DNA of 64,000 nucleotides from Solibacillus sp. FSL R5-0449 (GTDB lineage: Bacteria; Bacillota; Bacilli; Bacillales_A; Planococcaceae). The notes beneath the pieces are model-generated. The model saw only the letters and a program-made list of their open reading frames with translations. It was not told where the DNA came from and made no database searches. The DNA lies in the NCBI RefSeq assembly GCF_037975215.1, contig NZ_CP150239.1, forward strand, positions 782,001 to 846,000, given 5' to 3'. Below are positions 8,481-16,753 of this stretch, piece after piece. The stretch's first letter is position 1; each line of letters begins with the position of its first letter. A program made the position numbers and the translations under genes.

Positions 8481-9266
8481 GTGAGAAGAGGTTTCTTCAT
8501 ATTTTTTGCTGCTCTTTTTTTGGTAGCGTTTACTTTACCGAATAATTCCTCTGCAGCGATTGCTGATGGTACATATGATGTCAGTTATCAAGTTAATAAA
8601 CCCGGGAGCAATTCCGCATCCATGGCGAATGACTATTTTTTAAAGCCCGCCAAATTAATTGTCAACAATGGAAAAATGACAATGCAGCTTACGATTAAAA
8701 ACAGCAGCTGGGTTACACAGTTTAATCCTCCAGGCGGAGCGAAAGTAATCAGCTCAAATGAATCAGCAGACCAGCGTACAGTGCAGTTTACTGTTTCCAA
8801 TGCAAATTTAGTGACAATCCCGATGAAAATCGACATTGATGATATTGATTACCATCATAGCTATAGTGTTGATTTTGTATTTAACAGCGGGGGGTTACCT
8901 GAAGCAAAAGCCGAGGAACCTAAAGAAACGGTAAAGCAGGAACCTGCTAAAACAGCTCCGGCACCTAAGGAAAAGGAAACACCGAAAAAGTCGTCAGGAA
9001 GTAATACTTCTTCAAATACACCAGCATCATCAACAACTGAAAAGCAGAAACAAGAATCATCCGAACAGCAAGTGACAACAGAAACAACAAAGACAGATGA
9101 TTCAACAAAATCCGAAGAAGAAGTTGTGTCTGAAACAAAGCAGGCTGAGGATTCTGAAGTCGTAGAAAATCCGGAGACGAGCGATGAATTACCATTAATG
9201 GCGATTGTTTTATTTTTGATAGCAGCCGTTGTATTCATTCGCACTAAGAAAACAAAAACTACATAG
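8481..9266 (+). CDS. isdC: IsdC-like NEAT haem-relay protein with sortase B sorting signal
   Basis: 261 residues, GTG start behind AAGGAGGAG. A signal peptide covers residues 1-26 and a single NEAT domain residues 27-138. Both haem-binding elements are intact: the lip helix S47-x…Y52 (SMANDYF) and the Y124-x3-Y128 pair (YHHSY), where the first Tyr ligates haem iron. A Lys/Glu/Thr/Ser-rich spacer follows, then NPETS (230-234), a hydrophobic helix and an RTKKTK tail, a sortase-B-type signal. The cognate sortase is encoded at 14062. It probably passes haem across the wall to IsdE. It is the first gene of the haem operon. Confidence 0.92.
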   Translation: MRRGFFIFFAALFLVAFTLPNNSSAAIADGTYDVSYQVNKPGSNSASMANDYFLKPAKLIVNNGKMTMQLTIKNSSWVTQFNPPGGAKVISSNESADQRTVQFTVSNANLVTIPMKIDIDDIDYHHSYSVDFVFNSGGLPEAKAEEPKETVKQEPAKTAPAPKEKETPKKSSGSNTSSNTPASSTTEKQKQESSEQQVTTETTKTDDSTKSEEEVVSETKQAEDSEVVENPETSDELPLMAIVLFLIAAVVFIRTKKTKTT

Positions 9267-9287
9267 ACAGATAGGGGAAATAAAAAA

Positions 9288-11084
9288 ATGATAAACAAAT
9301 CAAAAGCAACTAAAGCGGTTTTAGCCTCATTATTAGCTACATCAGCAATCGTACCTGCAATGGCAGTATCTGCTGACACAACTACAGAAACGAAAGCAAC
9401 AGAAGCGGCAACACCAACAGCTTCAAAAACAATTGACTTCAAAGTTGAAGCGGATGATGCACTAAAACGTTTTATTCCAACTACAGGTACATTAGTTGAG
9501 CGTAATGGTCAGCAATTTATCAATATTGAATTATCAGATGCGGTATTAGCAATGGTAAACAGCGTAACAGTGGCAGGACAACCTGCAATGGCTGAATATA
9601 ACGGTAAAAAACATATCAACATTCCAGTAACTGCAGATTATGCTCCAGTTGAAGCTACTTTAAATATGACAATTACATTCGTCGGAAAAGATCCGGTTGA
9701 TTATAAAGTGACGTTAACACCTGATGCAAAATCAATCAAAGAAGTAACGGAAACGACAAAGCCAGTTGAAGAAGTGAAAGAAGAGAAGATTTATACACCT
9801 GGTAAAACGTTTGAGTCTGTGGCAGATGGTACATACGCTATCAAATGGGATGCTTATAAAGAAAAAGTAGGAAACTACACAGCAATTACGAATCATTTTT
9901 CTCCTGATGCAAAATTAATCGTGAAAGATGGTAAATATTCTGTAGAGTTAACAGTTACAGAAGCTTCAAAAGCAATGGTTCCGGATGTAACGATTGCTGG
10001 CAATAAAGTAGAGGCAAAAGACGGTAAGGTAACAATCGATATTCCATCAATCAGTGATCTGCATGAAGCATCAGTACATGTAGTAGTACCTGCTATGAAT
10101 ATGGACAAACAATATGACTTTAATTTCGCTATCGAAACAGCTGACCTGGAACTACCAAATGCTGAAACAAAACCTGCACCGGTTGAGTCTGTAAAAATGG
10201 ATGTTACAGCATTAAAGAACGGAACTCAGGAATTGTCTATTATGCACAATAAATATTTGGACGATGAAGTAACAGTGACAGCAACTGAAGGGGGCTATGA
10301 TGTAGAGTTAACATTCCCTGAAGGTCAACATTTATTAGGCTTCGATGTTGAAGGCGCAACAGTTGCATTAAAATCAGAAGAAAAAGTTGGCAATAACACA
10401 GTAAAAATCTATACGTTATCAGTCAAAGATTTAGAAAAAATCTATACTGCTACAGCAGATTTAAAAGTAGTTCTTAACGGCACTGTATTATATGAAACTG
10501 CACATGACTTCCAAATGAAGTTTACTGAAAAGAACACAACAACTGTTCCATTTAAAGATATCGCAAACAACGGAAATAAAGATGCAATCATTAACCTATA
10601 CAATAAAGGGATTTTCATTGCGGCAGAAAAATTCAATCCAGGCAACAACTTAAAGCGTTCTCAATTTGCATTAATGTTAAACCGTGCATTAAAACTGGAT
10701 GTACCGGCAAAAGCGAACTTCACTGACATCGTAAAATACGATGCTGAAACAAAAGCAGCAATCAATGCATTAAACGGTTACGGTATTATTAACGGTAAAA
10801 CTGCTACTACATTTGCACCTGGACAAGATGTAACGCGTAAACAAGCTGCTTTAATGATTTACCGTCTATTAGAGAAAAATGGCTATAAAGCATCTGGCGA
10901 AGTAGCAAAATTCTCTGATATGCCGAAAGAAGTGGAAGCTTCGAAAGCAATTTCTGAATTAAATAAATTAGGCATTATTTCTGGTTTTGAAGGGAAATTC
11001 AATCCGGAAAATAAATTAACACGCTCTCAAATGGCAAAAATCTTAAACAACACATTAACAGTTGTTGACGGTTTAAAGAAATAA
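9288..11084 (+). CDS. NEAT-domain haem/haemoprotein-binding protein anchored by SLH domains
   Basis: 598 residues. A signal peptide of about 29 residues is followed by three NEAT-like domains (about 46-146, 170-285 and 300-412) and three SLH motifs (about 421-590: FKDIANNGNKDAI, FTDIVKYDAETKAAI, FSDMPKEVEASKAI). The SLH part binds pyruvylated cell-wall polymer, placing the protein at the surface. Domains 1 and 2 lack the usual Y-x3-Y haem ligands. Domain 3 keeps the lip segment S317-I-M-H-N-K-Y323 and a Y402-x3-H406 pair. A combination of NEAT and SLH is known in B. anthracis BslK. The likely role is capturing haem or haemoprotein and passing haem to the IsdC-like partner. A hairpin separates it from isdE. 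Confidence 0.9.
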   Translation: MINKSKATKAVLASLLATSAIVPAMAVSADTTTETKATEAATPTASKTIDFKVEADDALKRFIPTTGTLVERNGQQFINIELSDAVLAMVNSVTVAGQPAMAEYNGKKHINIPVTADYAPVEATLNMTITFVGKDPVDYKVTLTPDAKSIKEVTETTKPVEEVKEEKIYTPGKTFESVADGTYAIKWDAYKEKVGNYTAITNHFSPDAKLIVKDGKYSVELTVTEASKAMVPDVTIAGNKVEAKDGKVTIDIPSISDLHEASVHVVVPAMNMDKQYDFNFAIETADLELPNAETKPAPVESVKMDVTALKNGTQELSIMHNKYLDDEVTVTATEGGYDVELTFPEGQHLLGFDVEGATVALKSEEKVGNNTVKIYTLSVKDLEKIYTATADLKVVLNGTVLYETAHDFQMKFTEKNTTTVPFKDIANNGNKDAIINLYNKGIFIAAEKFNPGNNLKRSQFALMLNRALKLDVPAKANFTDIVKYDAETKAAINALNGYGIINGKTATTFAPGQDVTRKQAALMIYRLLEKNGYKASGEVAKFSDMPKEVEASKAISELNKLGIISGFEGKFNPENKLTRSQMAKILNNTLTVVDGLKK

Positions 11085-11142
11085 TTCAATGAATCGTAAA
11101 TGGCGTATTACAAACAGCCATTGCTAATACTAGTTTAGGTAG

Positions 11143-11176
11143 GGTTGTGTTAAAAGCTGAGGCTTTTAATACAGCC
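11143..11176 (+). other. Long stem-loop between the NEAT/SLH gene and isdE
   Basis: The 15-bp stem GGTTGTGTTAAAAGC / GCTTTTAATACAGCC contains two G-T pairs and has a 4-base loop. No T-run follows directly, so it is more likely an mRNA-processing or stability element, or a weak attenuator, than a full terminator. It would allow higher levels of the two surface proteins than of the importer. Confidence 0.6.
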
Positions 11177-11291
11177 CCAATCCTATTTTTAAGGTAAGGA
11201 TAGTTAAGACGCTACGCTTAAATTGAACTAAACTTCCATCTAATACGGGATGAAATTTTACTTCAGTTTAAACAGCTAGGAGGAAAAGCAA

Positions 11292-12197
11292 ATGAAAAAG
11301 TGGTTAATCGGTCTCGCACTGAGCATGGCGGTACTTGCGGGATGCGGAAATAGTGAACAGCAAGCAGCGTCAACCAACACCGGTGAAGATAATACTGCAT
11401 CTGAACAGGCAGCGGCAGTTGAAGATGAGCACAGAATTATCGCCGGAACAGTTGTCATCGCACAAATATTGGACCGGTTGAATCTTGATGCGGTTGCTAT
11501 TCCGGATACGGTAAAGGGTTTGCCGGCACGATTCGATGATCTGCCGAATATCGGAAATGCGATGGATCCGGATGCGGAAATCATTAAATCGCTTAATCCT
11601 ACGGAGGTACTTTCCGTTTCCACATTGGAATACGACTTAAAGGATAAATTTGAGCAGTTGAAAATTCCGGTAGATTTTGTTGATTTAACAAGTATTGAAT
11701 CAATGATGGACGAAATTACAGCACTTGGAGAACGCTACAACCGCGTGGACGAAGCGAAAGCTTTGAATGATGAACTACAGGCGGAAATTGATGCGGTAGA
11801 GGTGGCAGCAAGTAATGAAGAGAAGCCGCGTGTACTCATTTTACTTGGAGTGCCTGGCAGTTACTTAGTAGCAACGGAAAATTCCTATGCGGGAGATCTT
11901 GTCCGTCTTGCTGGCGGTGAAAACGTCATGGCTGGCCAGGATGCAGAATACTTGCCATCGAATACAGAGTATTTATATTCATCAAATCCTGACATTATTT
12001 TACGATTATCGCACGGTATGCCGGATGAAGTGATTAAAATGTTTGACGAGGAATTTACCAAAAATGATGTATGGAAACATTTTAATGCTGTGAAAAACGG
12101 ACAAGTATATGATTTGGAAGAAGAGCTATTTGGTACAACAGCAGCATTGAATGTACCGGAAGCACTCAATGAGTTAGTAGAAATATTTTATCCATAA
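11292..12197 (+). CDS. isdE: Haem ABC transporter substrate-binding lipoprotein IsdE
   Basis: 301 residues with lipobox LAGC (Cys18), so it is a membrane-anchored lipoprotein. It has the two-lobed, helical-backbone fold of class III binding proteins. The IsdE haem ligands are conserved: Met in GNAMDPD (Met91) and His in RLSHGMPDE (His241), matching Met and His of Staphylococcus aureus IsdE. Its partners are IsdF and the ATPase encoded directly downstream. The ribosome site is AGGAGG. Confidence 0.93.
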   Translation: MKKWLIGLALSMAVLAGCGNSEQQAASTNTGEDNTASEQAAAVEDEHRIIAGTVVIAQILDRLNLDAVAIPDTVKGLPARFDDLPNIGNAMDPDAEIIKSLNPTEVLSVSTLEYDLKDKFEQLKIPVDFVDLTSIESMMDEITALGERYNRVDEAKALNDELQAEIDAVEVAASNEEKPRVLILLGVPGSYLVATENSYAGDLVRLAGGENVMAGQDAEYLPSNTEYLYSSNPDIILRLSHGMPDEVIKMFDEEFTKNDVWKHFNAVKNGQVYDLEEELFGTTAALNVPEALNELVEIFYP

Positions 12198-12198
12198 A

Positions 12199-12228
12199 AC
12201 CCCTGCCTCCCAGGTTTACGCAGGGGGG
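12199..12228 (+). other. GC-rich hairpin between isdE and isdF
   Basis: CCCCTGC and GCAGGGG pair around a loop of about 14 bases. No clear T-tract follows. A second hairpin (GAAAAAGCAAA / TTTTGCTTTTC, about 12271-12306) lies just before isdF. The pair may tune expression within the operon. Confidence 0.5.
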
Positions 12229-12327
12229 AGGATATGCGGGGTTCCCCGTTCACCTTATTAATAACAATGTTGAAAAAGCAAAGTCTTGAGCGAGGTTTTG
12301 CTTTTCATCATATAAAGGATGTTTTCT

Positions 12328-13281
12328 GTGACCAAAAAAATTTTCAGCTTTATCGCTGTCACGGTATTACTTGTACTAACGAGCATTTACGCAGCGACTA
12401 CTGGCAGTATACAGATGTCATTTACCGATTTTATAATGAATTTCTTTAATAGTGATAATGCGGATATGGCAGCGATTAAAGATTTGCGTTTTCCAAGAAT
12501 CATTGTAGCGATATTCGCCGGAGCAGCTTTATCGGTTGCCGGTGTATTATTGCAGGCAATAATGCGAAATCCATTAGCAGATGCCGGATTCATCGGGATA
12601 TCCGCGGGAGCAGCATTTACAAAATTATTTATCGTAAGCTTCGTACCGACATTATTTTTCTTCACCCCACTAGCAGCATTTATCGGAGGGGCACTTGCAT
12701 GTTTCTTCGTTTTCCTGCTTTCCTGGAAATCAGGGCTGAATCCTTTAAAGTTGATTTTAGTCGGGATTGCGATTAATGCTATGTTCTCTGGACTTACAGA
12801 AGCGATGATCAGTTTCGGTGCATCGGCAACCGGTTCGATTACGTCAAACCTTTCTTTGAAAACTTGGGAGGATGTGTCGTTAATTGTTACATATGGCTCG
12901 ATTGGTTTACTTCTTGCATTTATTTTATATGCTTCGTGCAATGTGCTCGTATTATCCGATAAAACGGCAAAAAGTGTCGGTTTTAATGTGACAGGTGCAC
13001 GTATATTCATAGCGACGGTTGCCGTGCTGCTAGCTGCTTCATCTGTAGTGGTGGCAGGGGTCATTTCATTTGTCGGAATTTTAGTGCCGCATATTGCACG
13101 CCGGCTTGTCGGTTATGATCATAAAGTGTTAATTCCGTTTACGGCACTGCTGGGCGCATTTATTATATTATTGGCCGATACACTTGGACGTACACTGTTC
13201 AGCCCGATGGAAGTACCGGCATCGACGATTATGGCGATAATCGGAGGACCATTCCTCATATTCCTACTTAGAAAAGAGTGA
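12328..13281 (+). CDS. isdF: Haem ABC transporter permease IsdF (FecCD family)
   Basis: 317 residues from the GTG at 12328, which has AAAGGATG about 7 bases upstream; an in-frame ATG at 12319 overlaps that ribosome site and is less likely. It is a polytopic membrane protein of the BtuC/FecCD family with LRFPRIIVAIFAGAALSVAG near the N-terminus and PHIARRLVGYDHK near residue 265. It forms the membrane channel for haem delivered by IsdE. Its stop overlaps the following ATPase gene. Confidence 0.92.
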   Translation: MTKKIFSFIAVTVLLVLTSIYAATTGSIQMSFTDFIMNFFNSDNADMAAIKDLRFPRIIVAIFAGAALSVAGVLLQAIMRNPLADAGFIGISAGAAFTKLFIVSFVPTLFFFTPLAAFIGGALACFFVFLLSWKSGLNPLKLILVGIAINAMFSGLTEAMISFGASATGSITSNLSLKTWEDVSLIVTYGSIGLLLAFILYASCNVLVLSDKTAKSVGFNVTGARIFIATVAVLLAASSVVVAGVISFVGILVPHIARRLVGYDHKVLIPFTALLGAFIILLADTLGRTLFSPMEVPASTIMAIIGGPFLIFLLRKE

Positions 13282-14060
13282 CAACCAATATGGAAATTAA
13301 ACAAGTAGTCGTTTCCCATGACGGAACGACCCGTCATTTAAATGCAGTATCGACCGCTATTCCAAAAGGGAAAGTGACGACAATTATAGGACCGAATGGC
13401 TGCGGGAAATCCACATTGCTAAGTGTCATGTCACGAAATAATAAACCGCTTGAAGGCCATGCAACGCTCGAAAACCGGGACTTGGTGGAATATAAGCCGA
13501 AAGAATTTGCCAAGAAACTGGCGATTGTTTATCAGCAAAACGACATTCCGGCAGATTTGACGGTGGAGAAGCTTGTGATGTATGGTCGGATGCCGCATAC
13601 TTCATTGTTCAAAAAGAGAGCGGAAGAGGATGAAGAGGCTGTTACATGGGCGCTTACTTGTACGAATCTGCTTGAAAAACGGCATAATGAACTATCGGCA
13701 CTATCCGGCGGGGAACGGCAGCGAGTTTGGATCGCCATGGCGCTTGCACAAAAGTCGGAAATACTGTGCCTGGACGAGCCGACAACATATTTGGATATAT
13801 ACTATCAGCTTGAGCTGCTGGAACTCGTAAAGCAGTTAAATGAACAGTACGGTTTGACGATTGTAATGGTGCTGCACGACATTAATCAGGCGATCCGTTA
13901 CAGTGACCATATTATTTTAATGAAAGCCGGTAAAATTATCGCTGAAGGTGAACCGCGCGATGTGATTACAAAAGAAGTAATTAAGGAAGTATACGGGGTC
14001 AATTCCGTGTTTCATGAAGATGAGCAGCTCGGATTATATATGATGCCGTTAAGTATTTAA
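13278..14060 (+). CDS. Haem/iron ABC transporter ATPase (FepC/FhuC family)
   Basis: 260 residues. Walker A is GPNGCGKST (near 39-47), the signature LSGGERQR (near 143) and Walker B ILCLDEP (near 161), followed by the H-loop VLHDINQA. This is the nucleotide-binding subunit paired with IsdF. The GTG start overlaps the isdF stop (GTGA). A second in-frame ATG at 13290 (MEIKQVVVSHDG) is possible and gives a more typical N-terminus. It is 1 base from srtB. Confidence 0.92.
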   Translation: MTTNMEIKQVVVSHDGTTRHLNAVSTAIPKGKVTTIIGPNGCGKSTLLSVMSRNNKPLEGHATLENRDLVEYKPKEFAKKLAIVYQQNDIPADLTVEKLVMYGRMPHTSLFKKRAEEDEEAVTWALTCTNLLEKRHNELSALSGGERQRVWIAMALAQKSEILCLDEPTTYLDIYYQLELLELVKQLNEQYGLTIVMVLHDINQAIRYSDHIILMKAGKIIAEGEPRDVITKEVIKEVYGVNSVFHEDEQLGLYMMPLSI

Positions 14061-14061
14061 T

Positions 14062-14751
14062 ATGCGTAGGATCTTTCGAATCGTCAGCGGCATCGTCATG
14101 ATAATTTGCGCCGGGATTATTATCCGTTATTTTTTCAGCTATGAGAAAGTGGAAAAAGAGCTTGAGAATGCCCGGCAAATTGTCGATCAAAGTGAGCTTG
14201 CCTCACTTCAACAGCAAAACGATCATATAATCGGCTGGCTCACACTGGAGAATACCCGTCTTAATAATCCGGTTTTACAAAGGGATGATAACGAGTATTA
14301 CTTAACGCATAATTATTTGGATGAGAAAAGTCGCGGAGGAAGCATATTTGCCGATTTTCGCAATGAAGTAATGGAAGACCGTCATACGATTTTTTACGGG
14401 CATGTTTTGCGCAATGGTACGATGTTCGGAGATTTGCCTAAATTTAGCGATCAGGCATATGCAGAAGCCCATCCCGTTTTCTACTATGAAACTAATGACA
14501 AACGGTATGCACTGCATGTGTTTGCCGCCTATGAAACAACGACCGACTTTTATTATATCGAAACACAATTTACAGACTATACCTATACGCAGTATTTAGC
14601 GGAAATTCATCGACGTTCCGATATAAAACTGCCGGTTCAAGTAACGCCTAACGATAAAATTGTGACATTGTCGACTTGCACGACATCACAAAATGACAAA
14701 GAGCGTTTCGTCGTTCATGCAAAAGTAGTCGAACTAGAAAATAAGAGGTGA
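14062..14751 (+). CDS. srtB: Class B sortase
   Basis: 229 residues. One N-terminal membrane helix (about 5-25) anchors the enzyme outside the cell. The catalytic triad is complete: His114 in FYGHVL, Cys206 in TLSTC and Arg215 in KERFVVHAK. SrtB enzymes link haem-relay proteins of the IsdC type to peptidoglycan through an NPxTx-like signal. Its operon position and the NPETS signal of the first gene (8481-9266) make that protein the likely substrate. Confidence 0.93.
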   Translation: MRRIFRIVSGIVMIICAGIIIRYFFSYEKVEKELENARQIVDQSELASLQQQNDHIIGWLTLENTRLNNPVLQRDDNEYYLTHNYLDEKSRGGSIFADFRNEVMEDRHTIFYGHVLRNGTMFGDLPKFSDQAYAEAHPVFYYETNDKRYALHVFAAYETTTDFYYIETQFTDYTYTQYLAEIHRRSDIKLPVQVTPNDKIVTLSTCTTSQNDKERFVVHAKVVELENKR

Positions 14752-14754
14752 ACT

Positions 14755-15582
14755 ATGATGAAAAAAAGTAAAAAGTTAATGACTGCTTTACTTGCTGTTT
14801 CTGTATTGGCAGCATGTGGGCAAAAAGAAGAAGAAAAAGTAGCAGAGCCTGTGGAACAGCAGGAAACATCGATAGATATCAGTGCAGAAGCAGAGCAGTT
14901 TAAATCGCTTTTAGCTGGGCAAATGGATAGCTTTGTAATTGATACCGAGCTTTTAGCGACTGCTATTAAAAAAGGGAAGCTGGAGGACGCACAGAAGCTG
15001 TATCCGCTAGTAACAATGTATTATGAAAGACTACAGCCGCTGACACCGAGTTTCCCGGAGCTTGACGAAAAGATAAACGGTAACCTTGTGAAAGGGGAAG
15101 AAACGGAAACGACTGGTTTTCAACGTATAGCCTACGGATTGTTCGATGAGAAGAAGACAGCAGGGTACGAAGAAATTGCCGAGGAACTTGTTGCCGATGT
15201 GAAGAAACTTCAAGCCAATTTTGCGACAATTGATGTGACAGAAAATAATGTGCTTGCTTCAGCTGTGACAATGTTTAAGGAAATGGCAAATCCCCGACTT
15301 ACTGAACCGAGCGTATCTGGAAATGAAGTATATGCAGTGAAAGCACAAACAGAAGCAGCCGAAGATTTAATGGAAGTGTTTGTACCACGTGTTTCTACTG
15401 AAAGTGCGGATACTGCAACAAAAGAAATTACAGCATTAAACGAAATTGTAGCGTACTACGAAGTGGGTAAAGAGGATTACGTAAACTATAATCTCTTTAC
15501 GGCAAAACAAGAACAGGAACTCATTACAGCGGTGACAAATGTCCAAAAGGCACTACAGCAAATGAATGATTCGATTAAATAA
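14755..15582 (+). CDS. EfeO/imelysin-like (M75) lipoprotein lacking the HxxE motif
   Basis: 275 residues, start ATG at 14755 (a second ATG follows directly) behind GAGGTG. Lipobox LAAC gives a lipidated Cys21. From about residue 40 it resembles the imelysin/EfeO domain: a helical bundle with the typical GFxRI…GLFDEKKTAGYEEIAEEL segment. In EfeO-type proteins this segment carries a metal-binding H-x-x-E; here it reads Q123-R-I-A126, so the site is lost. EfeO family proteins handle iron or haem outside the membrane. It is the last gene of the haem operon and may assist haem delivery or bind a partner. No isdG-type haem oxygenase gene is present nearby. Confidence 0.75.
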   Translation: MMKKSKKLMTALLAVSVLAACGQKEEEKVAEPVEQQETSIDISAEAEQFKSLLAGQMDSFVIDTELLATAIKKGKLEDAQKLYPLVTMYYERLQPLTPSFPELDEKINGNLVKGEETETTGFQRIAYGLFDEKKTAGYEEIAEELVADVKKLQANFATIDVTENNVLASAVTMFKEMANPRLTEPSVSGNEVYAVKAQTEAAEDLMEVFVPRVSTESADTATKEITALNEIVAYYEVGKEDYVNYNLFTAKQEQELITAVTNVQKALQQMNDSIK

Positions 15583-15604
15583 CGGAATAAACAGGCATAA
15601 AAAT

Positions 15605-15650
15605 AAAGCAGTTCAAATTTTACGATCCGTAATTTTTGAACTGCTTTTTA
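15605..15650 (+). terminator. Terminator ending the haem operon
   Basis: The 13-bp stem AAAGCAGTTCAAA / TTTGAACTGCTTT has a 17-base loop and a T-run. Confidence 0.87.
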
Positions 15651-15665
15651 TATTGGAAAGATATA

Positions 15666-16175
15666 TTAATCCAGATGTGCATGCTTTATATAGTGAGTGG
15701 ATGCCTGGGGAATGTCTTTATACGAAATTTCATCAAAAGCAACTAATGTCTCTTCATCAAATGTAATCGTTAGTATTTCTGTATTTTTGTTTTTTACAGG
15801 CATGAACCATTTTAACGTAATATTATTGATTGCTTCCACGTGCTGGATTTCATTTAGTAAGTTATAGCTGTCTTTCAGCAATGTAATTTCACTAAGAAAT
15901 TCTGATGCCCTTAGGGAGACGATGACATTTTGTTTATCGTCAACCTGTGTAATTTCGATATTCAGCATTATATTTTCAATAAACTGTTTCAGCACGATTT
16001 CACTCAACATCAGCATCGTGTGAGTCTTTAGTTGCTCCTGTGTCATCGATGCCTTTGCTTCTATGATGGTTTCTTCCTGATCGGAATTCTTCATTTTTAT
16101 AATATATTGAACTGAAACGGCGCAAACAAAAATAAGTAAGGCGATTAACATAGATTTCAGTAATTTATTTAAAAT
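15666..16175 (-). CDS. Membrane-anchored protein of unknown function, probable ATT start
   Basis: About 169 residues with one N-terminal membrane helix (MLIALLIFVCAVSVQYII) and a charged outer domain; no family is recognised. The first ATG (16151) has no ribosome site. A near-perfect AGGAGGT lies at 16183-16189, and 7 bases downstream, in frame, is ATT at 16173-16175. That adds the residues LNKLLKS, a normal positively charged N-flank. No ATG, GTG or TTG lies in frame near that site. Either a rare ATT start is used or the base call is wrong. The gene converges on the haem operon. Confidence 0.6.
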   Translation of the reverse strand: MLNKLLKSMLIALLIFVCAVSVQYIIKMKNSDQEETIIEAKASMTQEQLKTHTMLMLSEIVLKQFIENIMLNIEITQVDDKQNVIVSLRASEFLSEITLLKDSYNLLNEIQHVEAINNITLKWFMPVKNKNTEILTITFDEETLVAFDEISYKDIPQASTHYIKHAHLD

Positions 16176-16245
16176 AAGGATAACCTCCTATGAACTTAGC
16201 GTAATAATCACTATTATATAGTTATTATGCCACAAAAAAATACTA

Positions 16246-16275
16246 AAAAGGACTGTCAATTGTGACAGTCCTTTT
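16246..16275 (-). terminator. Intrinsic terminator
   Basis: The perfect 13-bp stem AAAAGGACTGTCA / TGACAGTCCTTTT has a 4-base loop. It can end the 50-residue gene at 16281-16433 on the minus strand. Confidence 0.85.
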
Positions 16276-16280
16276 AAAAG

Positions 16281-16433
16281 TTAAGTATTTTGTTCTTCAT
16301 TAGGAATAGTAGCAACAAATTCGTCAAAGTATAAAAATGATTCATCCTCAAGTTGTTTAACTTTCTGTTCGTTTAATCCAATAGATAATGGCCCGGAAAA
16401 AATCTCGCCCCACCAAGTTTCAGTAATAATCAT
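16281..16433 (-). CDS. 50-residue acidic hypothetical protein
   Basis: MIITETWWGEIFSGPLSIGLNEQK at the start and FDEFVATIPNEEQNT at the end. The AAGGAGG ribosome site lies about 8 bases upstream of the ATG, and a strong terminator directly follows, so this is a well-supported small gene. It is soluble and acidic with a double Trp. No family is recognised. Confidence 0.65.
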   Translation of the reverse strand: MIITETWWGEIFSGPLSIGLNEQKVKQLEDESFLYFDEFVATIPNEEQNT

Positions 16434-16753
16434 TTTATATAGCCTCCTTGTACGATTGTTTTACATTGCTTATTATGTTCGATTATTAATTTAGTTATGA
16501 AATTCCCATATGTCTTTATTTATAAACATTTCTTTAAAAATTAAGACAATTTAATCATGAAGCCTCCTTTTTTTTGCAGGATATTTTTAAAACTTTGTAG
16601 TAGTTATTACTATAGTTAATATGTGTGAACAGCTATAATTTATGCATACATTTATCTTCATTCAAAAAAATGATTATTTTCTATTAACAGTTGATGAATG
16701 AAGCCGGATCTCTGTATAAGTCACGGATATTAATTTTGGGAAGGATGAAAAAA
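16434..16753. other. Intergenic region between divergent small gene and aldehyde dehydrogenase
   Basis: About 320 AT-rich bases. A TATAAT at about 16635 could be a -10 for the dehydrogenase gene, but no good -35 lies at the right distance. A short palindrome, AGTAGTTATTACTAT, is near 16600. Nothing else stands out. Confidence 0.4.

Noticed and set aside
8861-9442. Long minus-strand frame opposite the IsdC-like gene
   Set aside because: It is the shadow of a repetitive Lys/Glu/Thr/Ser-rich coding region; no start signal and low-complexity product.
12234-12449. Frame overlapping the start of isdF
   Set aside because: It overlaps the well-supported permease and encodes nothing recognisable.
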